From contig DAOMOK010000008.1 of NCBI GenBank assembly GCA_035444285.1, forward strand, positions 62,001 through 126,000: a stretch of 64,000 nt of DNA. Direction: 5' to 3'. The translations under genes and the position numbers were made by a program. This document shows positions 51,820 through 60,785 of this stretch, piece after piece. Every line of letters begins with the position of its first letter. The stretch's first letter is position 1. The notes under the pieces are model-generated. The model ran no database searches. It saw only the letters and a program-made list of their open reading frames with translations, and was not told the DNA's origin. Source of the DNA: CAADGU01 sp035444285. GTDB taxonomy: Bacteria; Chloroflexota; Anaerolineae; Promineifilales; Promineifilaceae.

Positions 51820-52770
51820 TCATGCCAACGTCACCTCTGACTCTTCGGCAGCGTGACTCAGGCGCGGGTCCAGCCGGTAAGCCAATACGCTGGTAAACAG
51901 GTCTGTCAGGAGCAGCCAGCTACCCAGAACAACGGCGATGATGGCGATCAGTTCGGGCACGCCAAAAAAAGCGCCCGGCCCCCGTGCATCCAGCCGCAGC
52001 CCAATCGTCAGCAAAAAGACACGGCCGATACCCGGCCAGAGAAAGATTGCCTCCACAATCACCAATGCGCCTACCATCAGGCGCATGGCTTCGCCAATGG
52101 TGATGAGTACGGGTGAGAGCATGTTGGGCAGGGCGTGTGCCCAGATGAGCTGCGGCCAGCTTAACCCTTTGCTGCGCGCCACCTGGATGTAATCCTTTTG
52201 CAGTTCGTTTTCCAGCAGCCCGGCAGTCACTTTAGCCAGATGGAAAGTGGGTTGGATAGCCAGCACCAGCACGGGCAAGATGAGGTGTTCGTCCAGACCA
52301 TAGCCGCTGATGGGCAGCAGTGGCGTCTTGCTGCTGGAATACAGCAGCCGGTAAACAATGAAGGAAAGAATGACCGCGCCGAAGACAAAACCGGGCATGG
52401 AGGACCCGGCCGCCAGAAAGGTGAGCGCCACCGGATGCATACGCCGGGTGCGGCGGGAGATGGAGAGGAAGCCAAACAACAACCCCAGGATGATGGTGGT
52501 GAGCATGGCGATGGCTAACAGAATCAGGCTGTTTTTGATGGGATCACGGATGATGGTATTGACGGCCGTTGTGCCCACCATACCCAGATCACCCGTCAAT
52601 AAATTTTGCAGATATTCGGGATAATGGCTTTTGATTTCTACTTCGACGGGGCGACCGACGGGGGAGAAGAAGAGGCGCGGGTGCATCAGAGCGTAATGGT
52701 AGGCCACATAGTTGAGCAGCCCCAGGATGATGAACATGATGATGAGTTTGCGGATAATCAGGCGGGCCAT
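51820..52770 (-). CDS. Oligopeptide ABC transporter permease (OppB/DppB type)
   Basis: 316 residues, about six membrane segments. N-terminal MARLIIRKLIIMFIILGLLN, GDLGMVGTTAVNTIIRDPIK, and the EAA loop YIQVARSKGLSWPQLIWAHA. First gene of the B-C-D-F order. No substrate-binding protein gene lies in the operon. Confidence 0.93.
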   Translation of the reverse strand: MARLIIRKLIIMFIILGLLNYVAYHYALMHPRLFFSPVGRPVEVEIKSHYPEYLQNLLTGDLGMVGTTAVNTIIRDPIKNSLILLAIAMLTTIILGLLFGFLSISRRTRRMHPVALTFLAAGSSMPGFVFGAVILSFIVYRLLYSSSKTPLLPISGYGLDEHLILPVLVLAIQPTFHLAKVTAGLLENELQKDYIQVARSKGLSWPQLIWAHALPNMLSPVLITIGEAMRLMVGALVIVEAIFLWPGIGRVFLLTIGLRLDARGPGAFFGVPELIAIIAVVLGSWLLLTDLFTSVLAYRLDPRLSHAAEESEVTLA

Positions 52771-52779
52771 AAGTGTGGG

Positions 52780-52811
52780 AACCTGACAGGTCTCAGAAGA
52801 CCTGTCAGGTT
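52780..52811. repeat. Short CCTGACAGGT hairpin
   Basis: AACCTGACAGGTCT and AGACCTGTCAGGTT pair perfectly. It lies between the ABC operon and the upstream lipoprotein gene and touches its stop codon. Confidence 0.85.
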
Positions 52812-53371
52812 TAGGGATTGGTGGGTTGAAACTGTGTCAGGCCCCAGAAGCCATCTTCATAACCGATGGAACTGGGATAGCCATAGGTCTGGCTAAAGGT
52901 GATTTGCGCGGGATGGTCGGGTATGTTTAGATTACCGACGTATTCGGCCACAATCAGGAGCTTGTCTATGGTAAATTCGGCAGGGTCTATCTTTTGCAAA
53001 ATGCAGTTTCGTGGTGGATAACAATCTTGTGTGTGGTCAATCACAAGGCCGTCTTTGACGGTGATGTCAATAATTTGCACGTTCCAGCCAGGTTGGCTGT
53101 AGCGTATGGTGACGGTGTAATTATCAATGTTGTGGGACTTCCACAAGGCGTTGGCAACTTCGAATTGTTGTTGGAAATCGGCGCTGCTGGCGTTGCTGGT
53201 GTCGCTGACAGCGCCAGCCATGATGCGCGTAGACAGGGCGTTGGCGGTGGCGTCGGTGGCGGACACGGCCGTGTCCCCATTATCTACTCCTTCCGATCCA
53301 CACGCGCCTACGACCAGTAACAGAACAGCCAATAATAAGGTTAATTTGCTGATTGATTGAGAAGGGGGCAT
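52811..53371 (-). CDS. DUF6174-like lipoprotein
   Basis: About 186 residues. Signal with lipobox VVGAC, then an acidic linker and a domain containing NYTVTIRYSQPGWNVQIIDI and VKDGLVIDHTQDCYPPRNC. It matches the short DUF6174 pattern of exported proteins with unknown role. The ATG after AGAGAG is used; the longer frame from 53443 reads through a non-secretory region. It is not the transporter's binding protein. Confidence 0.75.
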   Translation of the reverse strand: MPPSQSISKLTLLLAVLLLVVGACGSEGVDNGDTAVSATDATANALSTRIMAGAVSDTSNASSADFQQQFEVANALWKSHNIDNYTVTIRYSQPGWNVQIIDITVKDGLVIDHTQDCYPPRNCILQKIDPAEFTIDKLLIVAEYVGNLNIPDHPAQITFSQTYGYPSSIGYEDGFWGLTQFQPTNP

Positions 53372-53524
53372 GTCTCTCTTCTTCCATAAAAATGGGCAAT
53401 GAGGCATTACCCACATCCATAAAAGTGTACCCGTTATACGCAATCAGGGCAAAAGCTGTTTACAAAATGGGCGGGCAAATGATGGCATTCCGGGGGAAGA
53501 TGGCAAATGATAAAGTGTTAGATG

Positions 53525-54094
53525 TCAGCGCATGCCATTCTTCATGATTAACTCAGTAACGGCCGTGTGCAGATCGGCATAGATAGGGAGGGGGGCCAGG
53601 GCCAGGGCTTCCGGCTTGTTGGCCTGCACTTGGCCGCGTCCGGTGCATACTAGCGCAGAGATGCGCACCCCGGCGGCTCGGCCAGCCTGTACATCGGTTA
53701 GCGCGTCGCCAATCATAATGGATTGGCTTAAATCCAGACGATGTTCCTGAGCGGCCTGGCGCAGCATACCGGGTAACGGTTTGCGGCAGCCCGTTTCCTG
53801 ACCAGGAGCGTCGGGGCAGATATAACTGGCATCTACACGGCCGTCATGTTGCCGCACCACCGCCATTATTCGCTCGTTTAGGGACACGGCCGTTTCCAAC
53901 GTCATCAATCCTCGCCCCACCGCCGACTGGTTCGTCACCACAATCACCTTATATGGCGTATGTTTTATCTGCGCCAGCGCCGCCAACGCCTGCGGGAAAA
54001 AATGCACATCCCCCCACCGCCGAACATAATCGGGCTTGTTTTCGATGATTACGCCATCACGGTCTAGGAAGAGAGCGGGGGATAGAGGTGGCAT
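53525..54094 (-). CDS. HAD-type phosphatase (GmhB-like)
   Basis: About 189 residues. ALFLDRDGVIIENKPDYV is the HAD motif I, VVTNQSAVGRG motif II, CRKPLPGM motif III and MIGDALTDVQAGRAAGV motif IV. CPDAPGQETGC corresponds to the GmhB zinc loop but lacks some of the usual Cys/His ligands. GmhB removes a phosphate from heptose bisphosphate, so a sugar bisphosphate is the likely substrate. The ATG is at MPPLSPALFL; the longer frame starts inside a repeat. Confidence 0.84.
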   Translation of the reverse strand: MPPLSPALFLDRDGVIIENKPDYVRRWGDVHFFPQALAALAQIKHTPYKVIVVTNQSAVGRGLMTLETAVSLNERIMAVVRQHDGRVDASYICPDAPGQETGCRKPLPGMLRQAAQEHRLDLSQSIMIGDALTDVQAGRAAGVRISALVCTGRGQVQANKPEALALAPLPIYADLHTAVTELIMKNGMR

Positions 54095-54103
54095 GTGGCA
54101 TGT

Positions 54104-54162
54104 AGCAGGTGGCAGGTGGCCAGTGGTAAGTTTGACATGCAACTTGCCACCTGCCACTTGCT
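54104..54162. repeat. Hairpin upstream of the GmhB-like gene
   Basis: AGCAGGTGGCAGGTGGC (54104-54120) pairs with GCCACCTGCCACTTGCT (54146-54162) with one mismatch. The left arm is part of a run of GTGGCA-like words. It lies in the leader of the HAD gene. Confidence 0.7.
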
Positions 54163-54169
54163 ACCCATT

Positions 54170-54850
54170 TCAGGTTAAGGGTTGAATACACGCGGCCGTG
54201 TCATTACGTGGATTGTTCACGGCCGTACTTACCGGATAGGCTTTCATTTTGGCGGCGGGATACGGCCGTAGCAGGTGCAGCGCCTCATCTGGGTGTGCGC
54301 CCGGTTCCAGCCACATGCTGAAATCCTCCGGTTCCAGAATAACCGGCATCCGGTCGTGAATGGAGGCCATCAATTCATTGGGCGTGGTGGTGAGGATGGT
54401 GCAGGTTTGCAGCCGCGTCCCCTCCGGCTCTTGCCATACCTCCCACAGCCCCGCCAGAGCCAGCGGACGGCCGTCTGTGCCATGAATATATATCGGCTGT
54501 TTACCACCATTGAGTTTTTGCCATTCATAAAAACCATCGGCCGGAATCAGGCAGCGGCGGCGTTTGAAGGCATTGCGGAAGGAGGGCTTTTCCGTCACTG
54601 TTTCCGACCGGGCATTGATCAGCCGCGAACCAATGGTCACATCTTTTGACCAGGAGGGAATGAGGCCCCATTGATAGAAGGTCAGGCGGCGACGGCCGTC
54701 GCCATCCAGATAAGCTGCCAGCACCGGTTGGGTGGGGGCAATGTTGTAACGAGGCACAGCCGGGGGAATGTCGGCAATGGTGGCATGGTCAACCCCCAGG
54801 GCGTCAGCCACTTCTTCTGTAGAGGAAATGAGCGCAAATCGGCCACACAT
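54170..54850 (-). CDS. SRAP-family protein (YedK/HMCES)
   Basis: About 226 residues starting MCGRFAL, so the catalytic Cys is residue 2 after Met removal. RYNIAPTQ, LINARSETVTEKPSF, RRCLIPADGFYEW and HDRMPVIL are all conserved. It makes a covalent link to abasic sites in single-stranded DNA and protects them. AAAGGA precedes the ATG. Confidence 0.94.
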   Translation of the reverse strand: MCGRFALISSTEEVADALGVDHATIADIPPAVPRYNIAPTQPVLAAYLDGDGRRRLTFYQWGLIPSWSKDVTIGSRLINARSETVTEKPSFRNAFKRRRCLIPADGFYEWQKLNGGKQPIYIHGTDGRPLALAGLWEVWQEPEGTRLQTCTILTTTPNELMASIHDRMPVILEPEDFSMWLEPGAHPDEALHLLRPYPAAKMKAYPVSTAVNNPRNDTAACIQPLT

Positions 54851-54862
54851 ACGAATCCTTTG

Positions 54863-54928
54863 TCCTTTGTCCTTTGTCATTGGTCATTGGCGAGCACAAG
54901 GGGACAAAGGACTAATGACCAATGACAA
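54863..54928. repeat. Intergenic inverted words before the SRAP gene
   Basis: TTGTCATTGGTCATT (54874-54888) is complementary to AATGACCAATGACAA (54914-54928), and TCCTTTGTCC to GGACAAAGGA. The two pairs cross, so only one helix can form unless a pseudoknot arises. Tandem CCTTTGT words are also present. Confidence 0.6.
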
Positions 54929-55112
54929 TCAGGCAAACGGCCGTGTTCGTGCCTGACATTGCCGGTTGTCTTTACGCTGATGTCGCCAGTAATAAACAAC
55001 CGGGCCATTTTTCATCGGCTGGCGACGCCGTAATGTTAATACACCACCGCCGTGTGGACAAATGGCTTGTTTGGGTGAGCCAGAATTTTTTTGTGTTAGA
55101 ATTCGCCATCAA

Positions 55113-55205
55113 GTAAACGTTCAGTTTCTCTGGAGACCTGACAGGTTTTTGGCCTGCAAACCTTCAAGTTGAACGAGTAAAAACCTGTCAGGTCTGAACG
55201 GTTAC
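55113..55205. repeat. Dispersed double palindrome, copy 4
   Basis: 93 bp, GTAAACGTTCAG ... CTGAACGGTTAC, with ACCTGACAGGTTTTT and AAAAACCTGTCAGGT in the middle. It lies 27 bases before the dehydrogenase ATG. Confidence 0.92.
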
Positions 55206-55232
55206 GCTATCAATTTGAAAGGGGTACATACC

Positions 55233-56003
55233 ATGCAAGTTCAGAACCACACATTTTTGGTAACGGGGGGGAGTTCTGGCCTGGGTGCGGCCTGCGTGCG
55301 ACGGCTGGCGGCAGCCGGCGGCCAGGTGATTATTGCCGATTTGAACGAGACGGCGGGCGCGGAACTGGCGGCCGAACTGGGTCAGCGTGTCCGTTTTGTA
55401 CGGGTGAATGTGAGCAGTGCGGCAGATGTGGAGACGGCCGTGAACACGGCCATTACCACCTTTGGCGCTCTACATGGTGTTATCAACTGTGCCGGTATTG
55501 CTATCGCCGCCAAACTGCTCGACCGTGAAGGCAATCCCCACGATTTTGACGCCTTCAACAAAGTCATCCAGGTCAATCTGGTGGGTACGTTCAACGTGAT
55601 ACGCCTGGCTGCCGCCGTGATGAGCAAAAACGAAGCCAACGCCGCCGGGGAGCGCGGCGTCATCATCAACACCGCTTCTGTGGCCGCCTATGACGGCCAG
55701 ATTGGGCAGGTGGCCTATGCGGCCAGTAAAGGCGGTGTGGTTGCCCTGACGCTGCCCATTGCCCGTGAACTGGCCCGCTTTGGCATTCGGGTGATGACCA
55801 TTGCCCCCGGCATCTTTGAGACGCCGATGATGGCCGGGCTGCCGGAAAAAGCCCGCCAGTCATTGGCGGAACAAGTCCCCTTTCCCTCTCGCCTGGGCCG
55901 CCCCGACGAATACGCGGCGCTGGCGCAGCACATCATCGAAAACGAAATGCTCAACGGCGAAGTCATCCGGCTTGATGGGGCCATACGGATGGCGCCGAAA
56001 TGA
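55233..56003 (+). CDS. Short-chain dehydrogenase, HSD10-like
   Basis: About 256 residues. TGGSSGLGAACVRRLAAAGG (NAD fold), VINCAGIAIAAKLL, Ser and YAASKGG for catalysis, and a C-terminus RLGRPDEYAALAQHIIEN, all close to type II 3-hydroxyacyl-CoA dehydrogenases. It likely oxidises a hydroxyacyl-CoA or related alcohol with NAD. AAAGGGG supports the ATG at 55233. Confidence 0.88.
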   Translation: MQVQNHTFLVTGGSSGLGAACVRRLAAAGGQVIIADLNETAGAELAAELGQRVRFVRVNVSSAADVETAVNTAITTFGALHGVINCAGIAIAAKLLDREGNPHDFDAFNKVIQVNLVGTFNVIRLAAAVMSKNEANAAGERGVIINTASVAAYDGQIGQVAYAASKGGVVALTLPIARELARFGIRVMTIAPGIFETPMMAGLPEKARQSLAEQVPFPSRLGRPDEYAALAQHIIENEMLNGEVIRLDGAIRMAPK

Positions 56004-56011
56004 ACGTGATT

Positions 56012-56054
56012 CGTAAACCGTAATCCGTGATCCGAAGTCGGATTACGGTTTACG
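56012..56054. repeat. Intergenic hairpin, GTAATCCGTA word family
   Basis: CGTAAACCGTAATCC and GGATTACGGTTTACG are perfect complements. More of the same words follow up to about 56073. It separates the dehydrogenase and transketolase genes. Confidence 0.8.
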
Positions 56055-56085
56055 GAACACGGATTACGGGTAACGAGGAAACAAC

Positions 56086-58074
56086 ATGACAACATACAAC
56101 TTAGAAAAACACCGTCTGGCGGCGAACACCATTCGTGGGTTGACAATGGACGCAGTGCAAAAGGCGAATATCGGCCATCCGGGTATGCCCATGGGCATGG
56201 CCGACGTGGCCGTGGTGCTGTGGACACAATTCTTGCAACATAACCCGCAAGACCCGCACTGGTTTAATCGGGATCGTTTTGTACTGTCGGCCGGGCATGG
56301 CTCCATGCTGCTGTACAGCCTGCTGCACCTGAGCGGTTATGACCTGCCCATGGCACAACTGATGCAGTTCCGGCAGTGGGGCAGCGCCACGCCGGGCCAC
56401 CCCGAATATGGGCACACGCCGGGTGTAGAGACAACCACCGGCCCGTTGGGGCAGGGCATCACCAATGCCATTGGCATGGCGCTGGCGGAAAAGTGGCTGG
56501 CGGCGCAGTTTAACCGGCCTGGTTTTGAACTGGTGAACCATTGTACCTACGTAATCGCCAGTGATGGCGACCTGATGGAGGGCGTGTCTGGCGAGGCATC
56601 TTCGCTGGCCGGACATTTGGGGTTGGGCAAATTGCTTGTGTTCTATGACGACAATGGGATTACGATTGACGGCCGTACCGACCTGACCTTTAGCGAAGAT
56701 GTGCTGGCGCGCTATGTGGCCTATGGCTGGCACACCAGCCGCGTTGATGGGCACGACCCGCTGGCAGTGATGGCGGCCATTGAAGAGGCGCAGACGGTGG
56801 CCCAACCCTCGCTTATTGCCTGCCGCACCCATATTGGTTATGGCAGTCCGAACCGGCAAGATACGTCCAAAGCACACGGCGAACCGCTGGGCGAAGAAGA
56901 AATCCGCCTGACCAAACAGGCGTTGGGCTGGCCTTTGGAACCGCTGTTTTATGTGCCCAATGAGGTTCCGGCGTTTTTGGCCGGTAATGGCGCGGCGCAG
57001 GCAGCCTGGGAGACGCTGTGGGGACGTTATCAGGAAGTGTACCCGGAATTGGCGGCAGCATTCCGGCAGGCGCTCGACGGCGACCTGCCCACGAATTGGG
57101 GCCAGATCATGCCCACGTTTGAAGTGGGTAAAGCGCTGGCGACACGCGCTTCGTCTGGCATGGTGCTCAATGCGATTGCGCCCCATGTGCCCTATCTGTT
57201 GGGCGGCTCGGCCGACCTGACCGGCTCGAATAACACGGCGCTCAAGGGTGAAACGCCCCTATCGCGGGATGACTTTTCGGGGCGATACATTCATTATGGC
57301 ATCCGCGAACATGCTATGGGCGGGATGATGAATGGCATGGCGCTGCATGGGGGGATACGGCCGTATGGCGGCACCTTCCTCGTCTTTTCCGACTACATGC
57401 GCCCGGCGATCCGGCTGGCGGCGTTGATGGGGCTGCCGGTTATTTACGTTTTTAGCCATGACAGCATTGGCCTGGGTGAAGATGGCCCCACCCACCAACC
57501 GATTGAACAGTTGATGAGTTTGCGCTTGATACCGGGGCTGACGGTGATACGGCCGTGTGACGCCGTGGAAGTGGCTGAAGCCTGGCAAATCGCCCTGGAA
57601 AACAAAAGCGGCCCCACTGCCCTCATCCTGACGCGCCAGGCTGTGCCCACACTGAATCATGTGCAGTCGCAAATTACCGGCAGTGTGGCCCACGGGGCGT
57701 ATGTCATCAAACAGTCCCCTAGACCGCCGCAGGTGTTGCTGATAGCGACGGGGTCGGAAGTGGCGATTGCTCTGGAAGCGGAGAAGCTGCTGGCCGAACA
57801 GGGGGTGAGTGCGCAGGTGGTGTCCATGCCCTCTTGGGAATTGTTTGCGGGCCAGTCATCCGCTTACCGCGATACGGTGCTGCCGCCCCACCTCAAAGCG
57901 CGGGTTTCCATTGAAGCAGGCGTCACTCTGGGTTGGGAACGGTACATTGGCGATGCGGGTAAAGCGATTGGCCTGAATCGCTTCGGTGCATCCGCTCCGT
58001 ACAAAACCATTTACGAAAAGCTGGGCCTGACGCCGGAAGCTATGGTTGAAGCGGCGCTTTCGGCGATAGGATGA
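56086..58074 (+). CDS. tkt: Transketolase
   Basis: 662 residues, normal length. NTIRGLTMDAVQKANIGHPG, the TPP site ASDGDLMEGVSGEASSLAG, DGHD, and SHDSIGLGEDGPTHQPIEQL with the catalytic His, then a C-terminal domain. It moves two-carbon units between sugar phosphates in the pentose phosphate cycle. Confidence 0.97.
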   Translation: MTTYNLEKHRLAANTIRGLTMDAVQKANIGHPGMPMGMADVAVVLWTQFLQHNPQDPHWFNRDRFVLSAGHGSMLLYSLLHLSGYDLPMAQLMQFRQWGSATPGHPEYGHTPGVETTTGPLGQGITNAIGMALAEKWLAAQFNRPGFELVNHCTYVIASDGDLMEGVSGEASSLAGHLGLGKLLVFYDDNGITIDGRTDLTFSEDVLARYVAYGWHTSRVDGHDPLAVMAAIEEAQTVAQPSLIACRTHIGYGSPNRQDTSKAHGEPLGEEEIRLTKQALGWPLEPLFYVPNEVPAFLAGNGAAQAAWETLWGRYQEVYPELAAAFRQALDGDLPTNWGQIMPTFEVGKALATRASSGMVLNAIAPHVPYLLGGSADLTGSNNTALKGETPLSRDDFSGRYIHYGIREHAMGGMMNGMALHGGIRPYGGTFLVFSDYMRPAIRLAALMGLPVIYVFSHDSIGLGEDGPTHQPIEQLMSLRLIPGLTVIRPCDAVEVAEAWQIALENKSGPTALILTRQAVPTLNHVQSQITGSVAHGAYVIKQSPRPPQVLLIATGSEVAIALEAEKLLAEQGVSAQVVSMPSWELFAGQSSAYRDTVLPPHLKARVSIEAGVTLGWERYIGDAGKAIGLNRFGASAPYKTIYEKLGLTPEAMVEAALSAIG

Positions 58075-58080
58075 AATACC

Positions 58081-58116
58081 ACAACCTGACAGGTCTGCAA
58101 AGACCTGTCAGGTTGT
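58081..58116. repeat. Short CCTGACAGGT hairpin after transketolase
   Basis: ACAACCTGACAGGTCT and AGACCTGTCAGGTTGT pair perfectly around GCAA. It lies 6 bases past the stop codon. Confidence 0.85.
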
Positions 58117-58143
58117 GGTAACGGTTACGGCCGTGAAACACCA

Positions 58144-60639
58144 CTATGGCAGTGGCCAGACGGTGAATTCCTCGTAATCTGTGCTTTCGTCTTCAATTTC
58201 GTGGTCAAAGTAGAATGCGGTGAAAACTTCCACATCGCCGGCGGTGGTGATGTCGAACAGGTCTAGCTGCTCGATGAATTCGCCGTTGACGAAAAAGTAG
58301 CCGGTCTCGCCCCACACAATCAAGGCCAGATCATTGCTTTCACCATCACCGAGATTCAGATTACGAATGTTACCGCTTTGCAAGGTAGTATCGCTATCCG
58401 CGTCCCCAAAACGGCCGACCAGTTCCCATTCTCCCTCAGAAGCAATGACCAACCAGTATTTGGTGCCGTCATTGTCATCGCGGAAAGAGAAGCCAAAATC
58501 GAAATCATTTGTGGCGGCGGCAAAGGGATTTTCAAAGGTGGCGGCGGTGAGCAGATTACGCAGCCGCACGCCGGATTCATCCAGCTTGATCAGATCATCC
58601 AGTGCATGTTCCAATTCGCCATTAGCCGGGCCATAAGCGGGTTCCATTGGCCAGATGGCAAAATCTTCATACTGTGTGGTGGCGCCTCGCCGTTCGTTGG
58701 TGGTGTAGAAACCTGTGCCCAGGGCTATCTCGCCTTCATCCTGGCGCGCCGATAGATCGAGTGTGGTGATGAACTCTTCATTGAGGAAAAAGACACCACT
58801 GTCGCCGATGGCAATAAGGGTCAACTGGTTGGCTTCATTGGGTCGCAAGTCCAAAATGCCGGACACATTGCCATCTTGCACAAATTCATCACCATCCTGG
58901 CTGCGATTATTGAGATTCCACAGACCATCAGAACGGACAACCAGCCGCAACTCTTCGTCTGGCTCTTCCTGGCGGAAAGTGACGCCGAAGTCCCAACTAC
59001 CGGCCTGGGTGGGGTAGGGGTTGAGGAAGTGGACATTGAGGACAAAATCGGCGGCGCTGATGCCGGGGTAGAACATTTCGATGGTGTTGTCGTCGGGGTC
59101 ATGGGGTAGTTCGCCGCTGGTGGGGCGCAGCAGAGCGTTTTGGCTGCTGAGTTCGCCAAAGAGGTTGACGGGCTGGCTGCCGATTTCAGCGGCGCGGGTG
59201 GCTTCCAGGCTTTGCCGGGTGGCCAGGGCGTCGCCGCTGCCGGAGTTGTTATTGTCGGTCTGACCACCGGCGGCGGCGCGGGTGGCCTCCAGGCTTTGGC
59301 GGGTAGCCAGGGCATCATTGACGGCAGGCACGGCCGTATCTGTTGGCAGTGGGGTGGCTTCCGGCACGGCCGTGTCCGTTGGCACTGGCGTAGCGGGTGG
59401 AATGGGGGTGTCGGTGGCCTCATCAAATGTGGTAAACACCGATGTGCCGCCGTTATCATTGTCCAGTTCGGCTACGGCCGTCGGTGTGACTGTTTCCTCT
59501 GCCGTCAATGAATTGAACGCCAGATACCCACCAAAGGCGGTGCCGCCCAGGCATAAGATGGCGATGAAACCCAGTAAAGCCAGCAGCCATACCGGTGACT
59601 TTGTGCCATGGCTGTCGGGCGCGGCTATCTCCTTGCTGAAAGCCGGTTCTTCAAAAGAGGAACTGGCTTTAGCGGCGGGCCGGGGTGGCAGGGTAGGCGC
59701 TGGTTCGGGTACGGCCGTGGTAGCGGCGGCTGCGGCCGTGGCGACTACTGCCGGTTCCGGGTGGATTGGTTCTGGTGTCGGTGTTATTGGTGGTGGTGTG
59801 ACGGCCGTTAAATCTGGCTGTTTCATCTTTTGGGTGATGGCTGCCAGTTCGTTGGTCATGTCAGAGGCGGTGGAGAAACGATCATCGCGCTCTTTAGCCA
59901 TTGCTTTGCTGATCACCAGGTCACAAGGGGCCAGGTCAGGCCGTTTGTCTACCAGGTGCGGCACCGGGTTCATCACATGAGCCATCATCATGCGCGCCGG
60001 GGTGTCGGCGTCAAAGGGAATCTCGCCGGTGAGCATCTGGTAGAGGATGACACCCAGAGCATAGATGTCGGAACGGCCGTCCAACTCCTTGTTGCCATAT
60101 ACCTGTTCGGGACTCATGTAGGTGGGCGTACCTACCAGACTGCCGCTGGCGGTTAGCTGTGAACCGGCGGCGGCGATGCGGGCAATACCAAAATCGGCCA
60201 GAAAGGCGTCGCCATAATGATCAAACAGGATATTGCCCGGTTTCAAATCGCGGTGAATGATGCCCTGGCTGTGCGCCCGGTCCAATGCCGAACCAATGCG
60301 TTTCAGGATTTCAGCGGCTTCGTCAATGGGAAGGGGGCCGTTGGCCAGTCGGTCGGTCAGTGAACCACCGGTCATCAGGCGCATGACCAGGAAAGGCTGC
60401 CCATCTTCTTCGCCAAAGTCATAAACAGGCACAATGGCCGGGTGTTCCAGGGCGGCGATAGTACGCGCTTCACGGGTGAAGCGGGCGCGGAATTCGGGGT
60501 CATGCAAGAATTCGCGCGGCAGCAGCTTTACAGCCACCGGGCGCTGGAATTGGGGGTCATAGGCTTCATAAACCGAAGCCATGCCCCCCCGGCCTAATTC
60601 TCGTTTGATTTCGTAGCGGTTGATTTTTTCTGGGATCAT
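58144..60639 (-). CDS. Membrane Ser/Thr protein kinase with two LamG-like domains
   Basis: 831 residues. Kinase: ELGRGGMASVYEAYD, VAVKLLP, HRDLKPGNILFDHYGD, DFGIA, GTPTYMSPEQ (residues 8-270). Pro/Ala linker, one membrane helix (WLLALLGFIAILCLGGTAFGG, about 350-372), then Thr/Pro-rich stalk, two copies of ALATRQSLEATRAA, and two related beta domains (GVTFRQEEPDEELRLVV and GFSFRDDNDGTKYWLVI). The outside domains probably sense a polymer, and the cytosolic kinase signals. It is divergent from the M50-CNB gene. Confidence 0.93.
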   Translation of the reverse strand: MIPEKINRYEIKRELGRGGMASVYEAYDPQFQRPVAVKLLPREFLHDPEFRARFTREARTIAALEHPAIVPVYDFGEEDGQPFLVMRLMTGGSLTDRLANGPLPIDEAAEILKRIGSALDRAHSQGIIHRDLKPGNILFDHYGDAFLADFGIARIAAAGSQLTASGSLVGTPTYMSPEQVYGNKELDGRSDIYALGVILYQMLTGEIPFDADTPARMMMAHVMNPVPHLVDKRPDLAPCDLVISKAMAKERDDRFSTASDMTNELAAITQKMKQPDLTAVTPPPITPTPEPIHPEPAVVATAAAAATTAVPEPAPTLPPRPAAKASSSFEEPAFSKEIAAPDSHGTKSPVWLLALLGFIAILCLGGTAFGGYLAFNSLTAEETVTPTAVAELDNDNGGTSVFTTFDEATDTPIPPATPVPTDTAVPEATPLPTDTAVPAVNDALATRQSLEATRAAAGGQTDNNNSGSGDALATRQSLEATRAAEIGSQPVNLFGELSSQNALLRPTSGELPHDPDDNTIEMFYPGISAADFVLNVHFLNPYPTQAGSWDFGVTFRQEEPDEELRLVVRSDGLWNLNNRSQDGDEFVQDGNVSGILDLRPNEANQLTLIAIGDSGVFFLNEEFITTLDLSARQDEGEIALGTGFYTTNERRGATTQYEDFAIWPMEPAYGPANGELEHALDDLIKLDESGVRLRNLLTAATFENPFAAATNDFDFGFSFRDDNDGTKYWLVIASEGEWELVGRFGDADSDTTLQSGNIRNLNLGDGESNDLALIVWGETGYFFVNGEFIEQLDLFDITTAGDVEVFTAFYFDHEIEDESTDYEEFTVWPLP

Positions 60640-60785
60640 AGCTGAATAGGTAATTGGGTAATTGGGTAATTAAGTAATTGTGAGAAATGTAACATATAGG
60701 ACGGCCGTATGGCAACCATAAACTGGAATTCCGGGATTCCCACAACCCTCTTCACCTGCTCAATAGATTATGTTAAACTCCCGGC
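60640..60785. other. Divergent intergenic region
   Basis: 146 bp with GTAATTGG words repeated near the kinase start, one ACGGCCGT octamer, and TTATGTTAAACT as a possible -10 for the plus-strand gene. No gene seen. Confidence 0.4.

Noticed and set aside
52811..53371. Solute-binding protein for the ABC operon
   Set aside because: At about 186 residues it is far too short and lacks the SBP_bac_5 pattern; it fits DUF6174 better.
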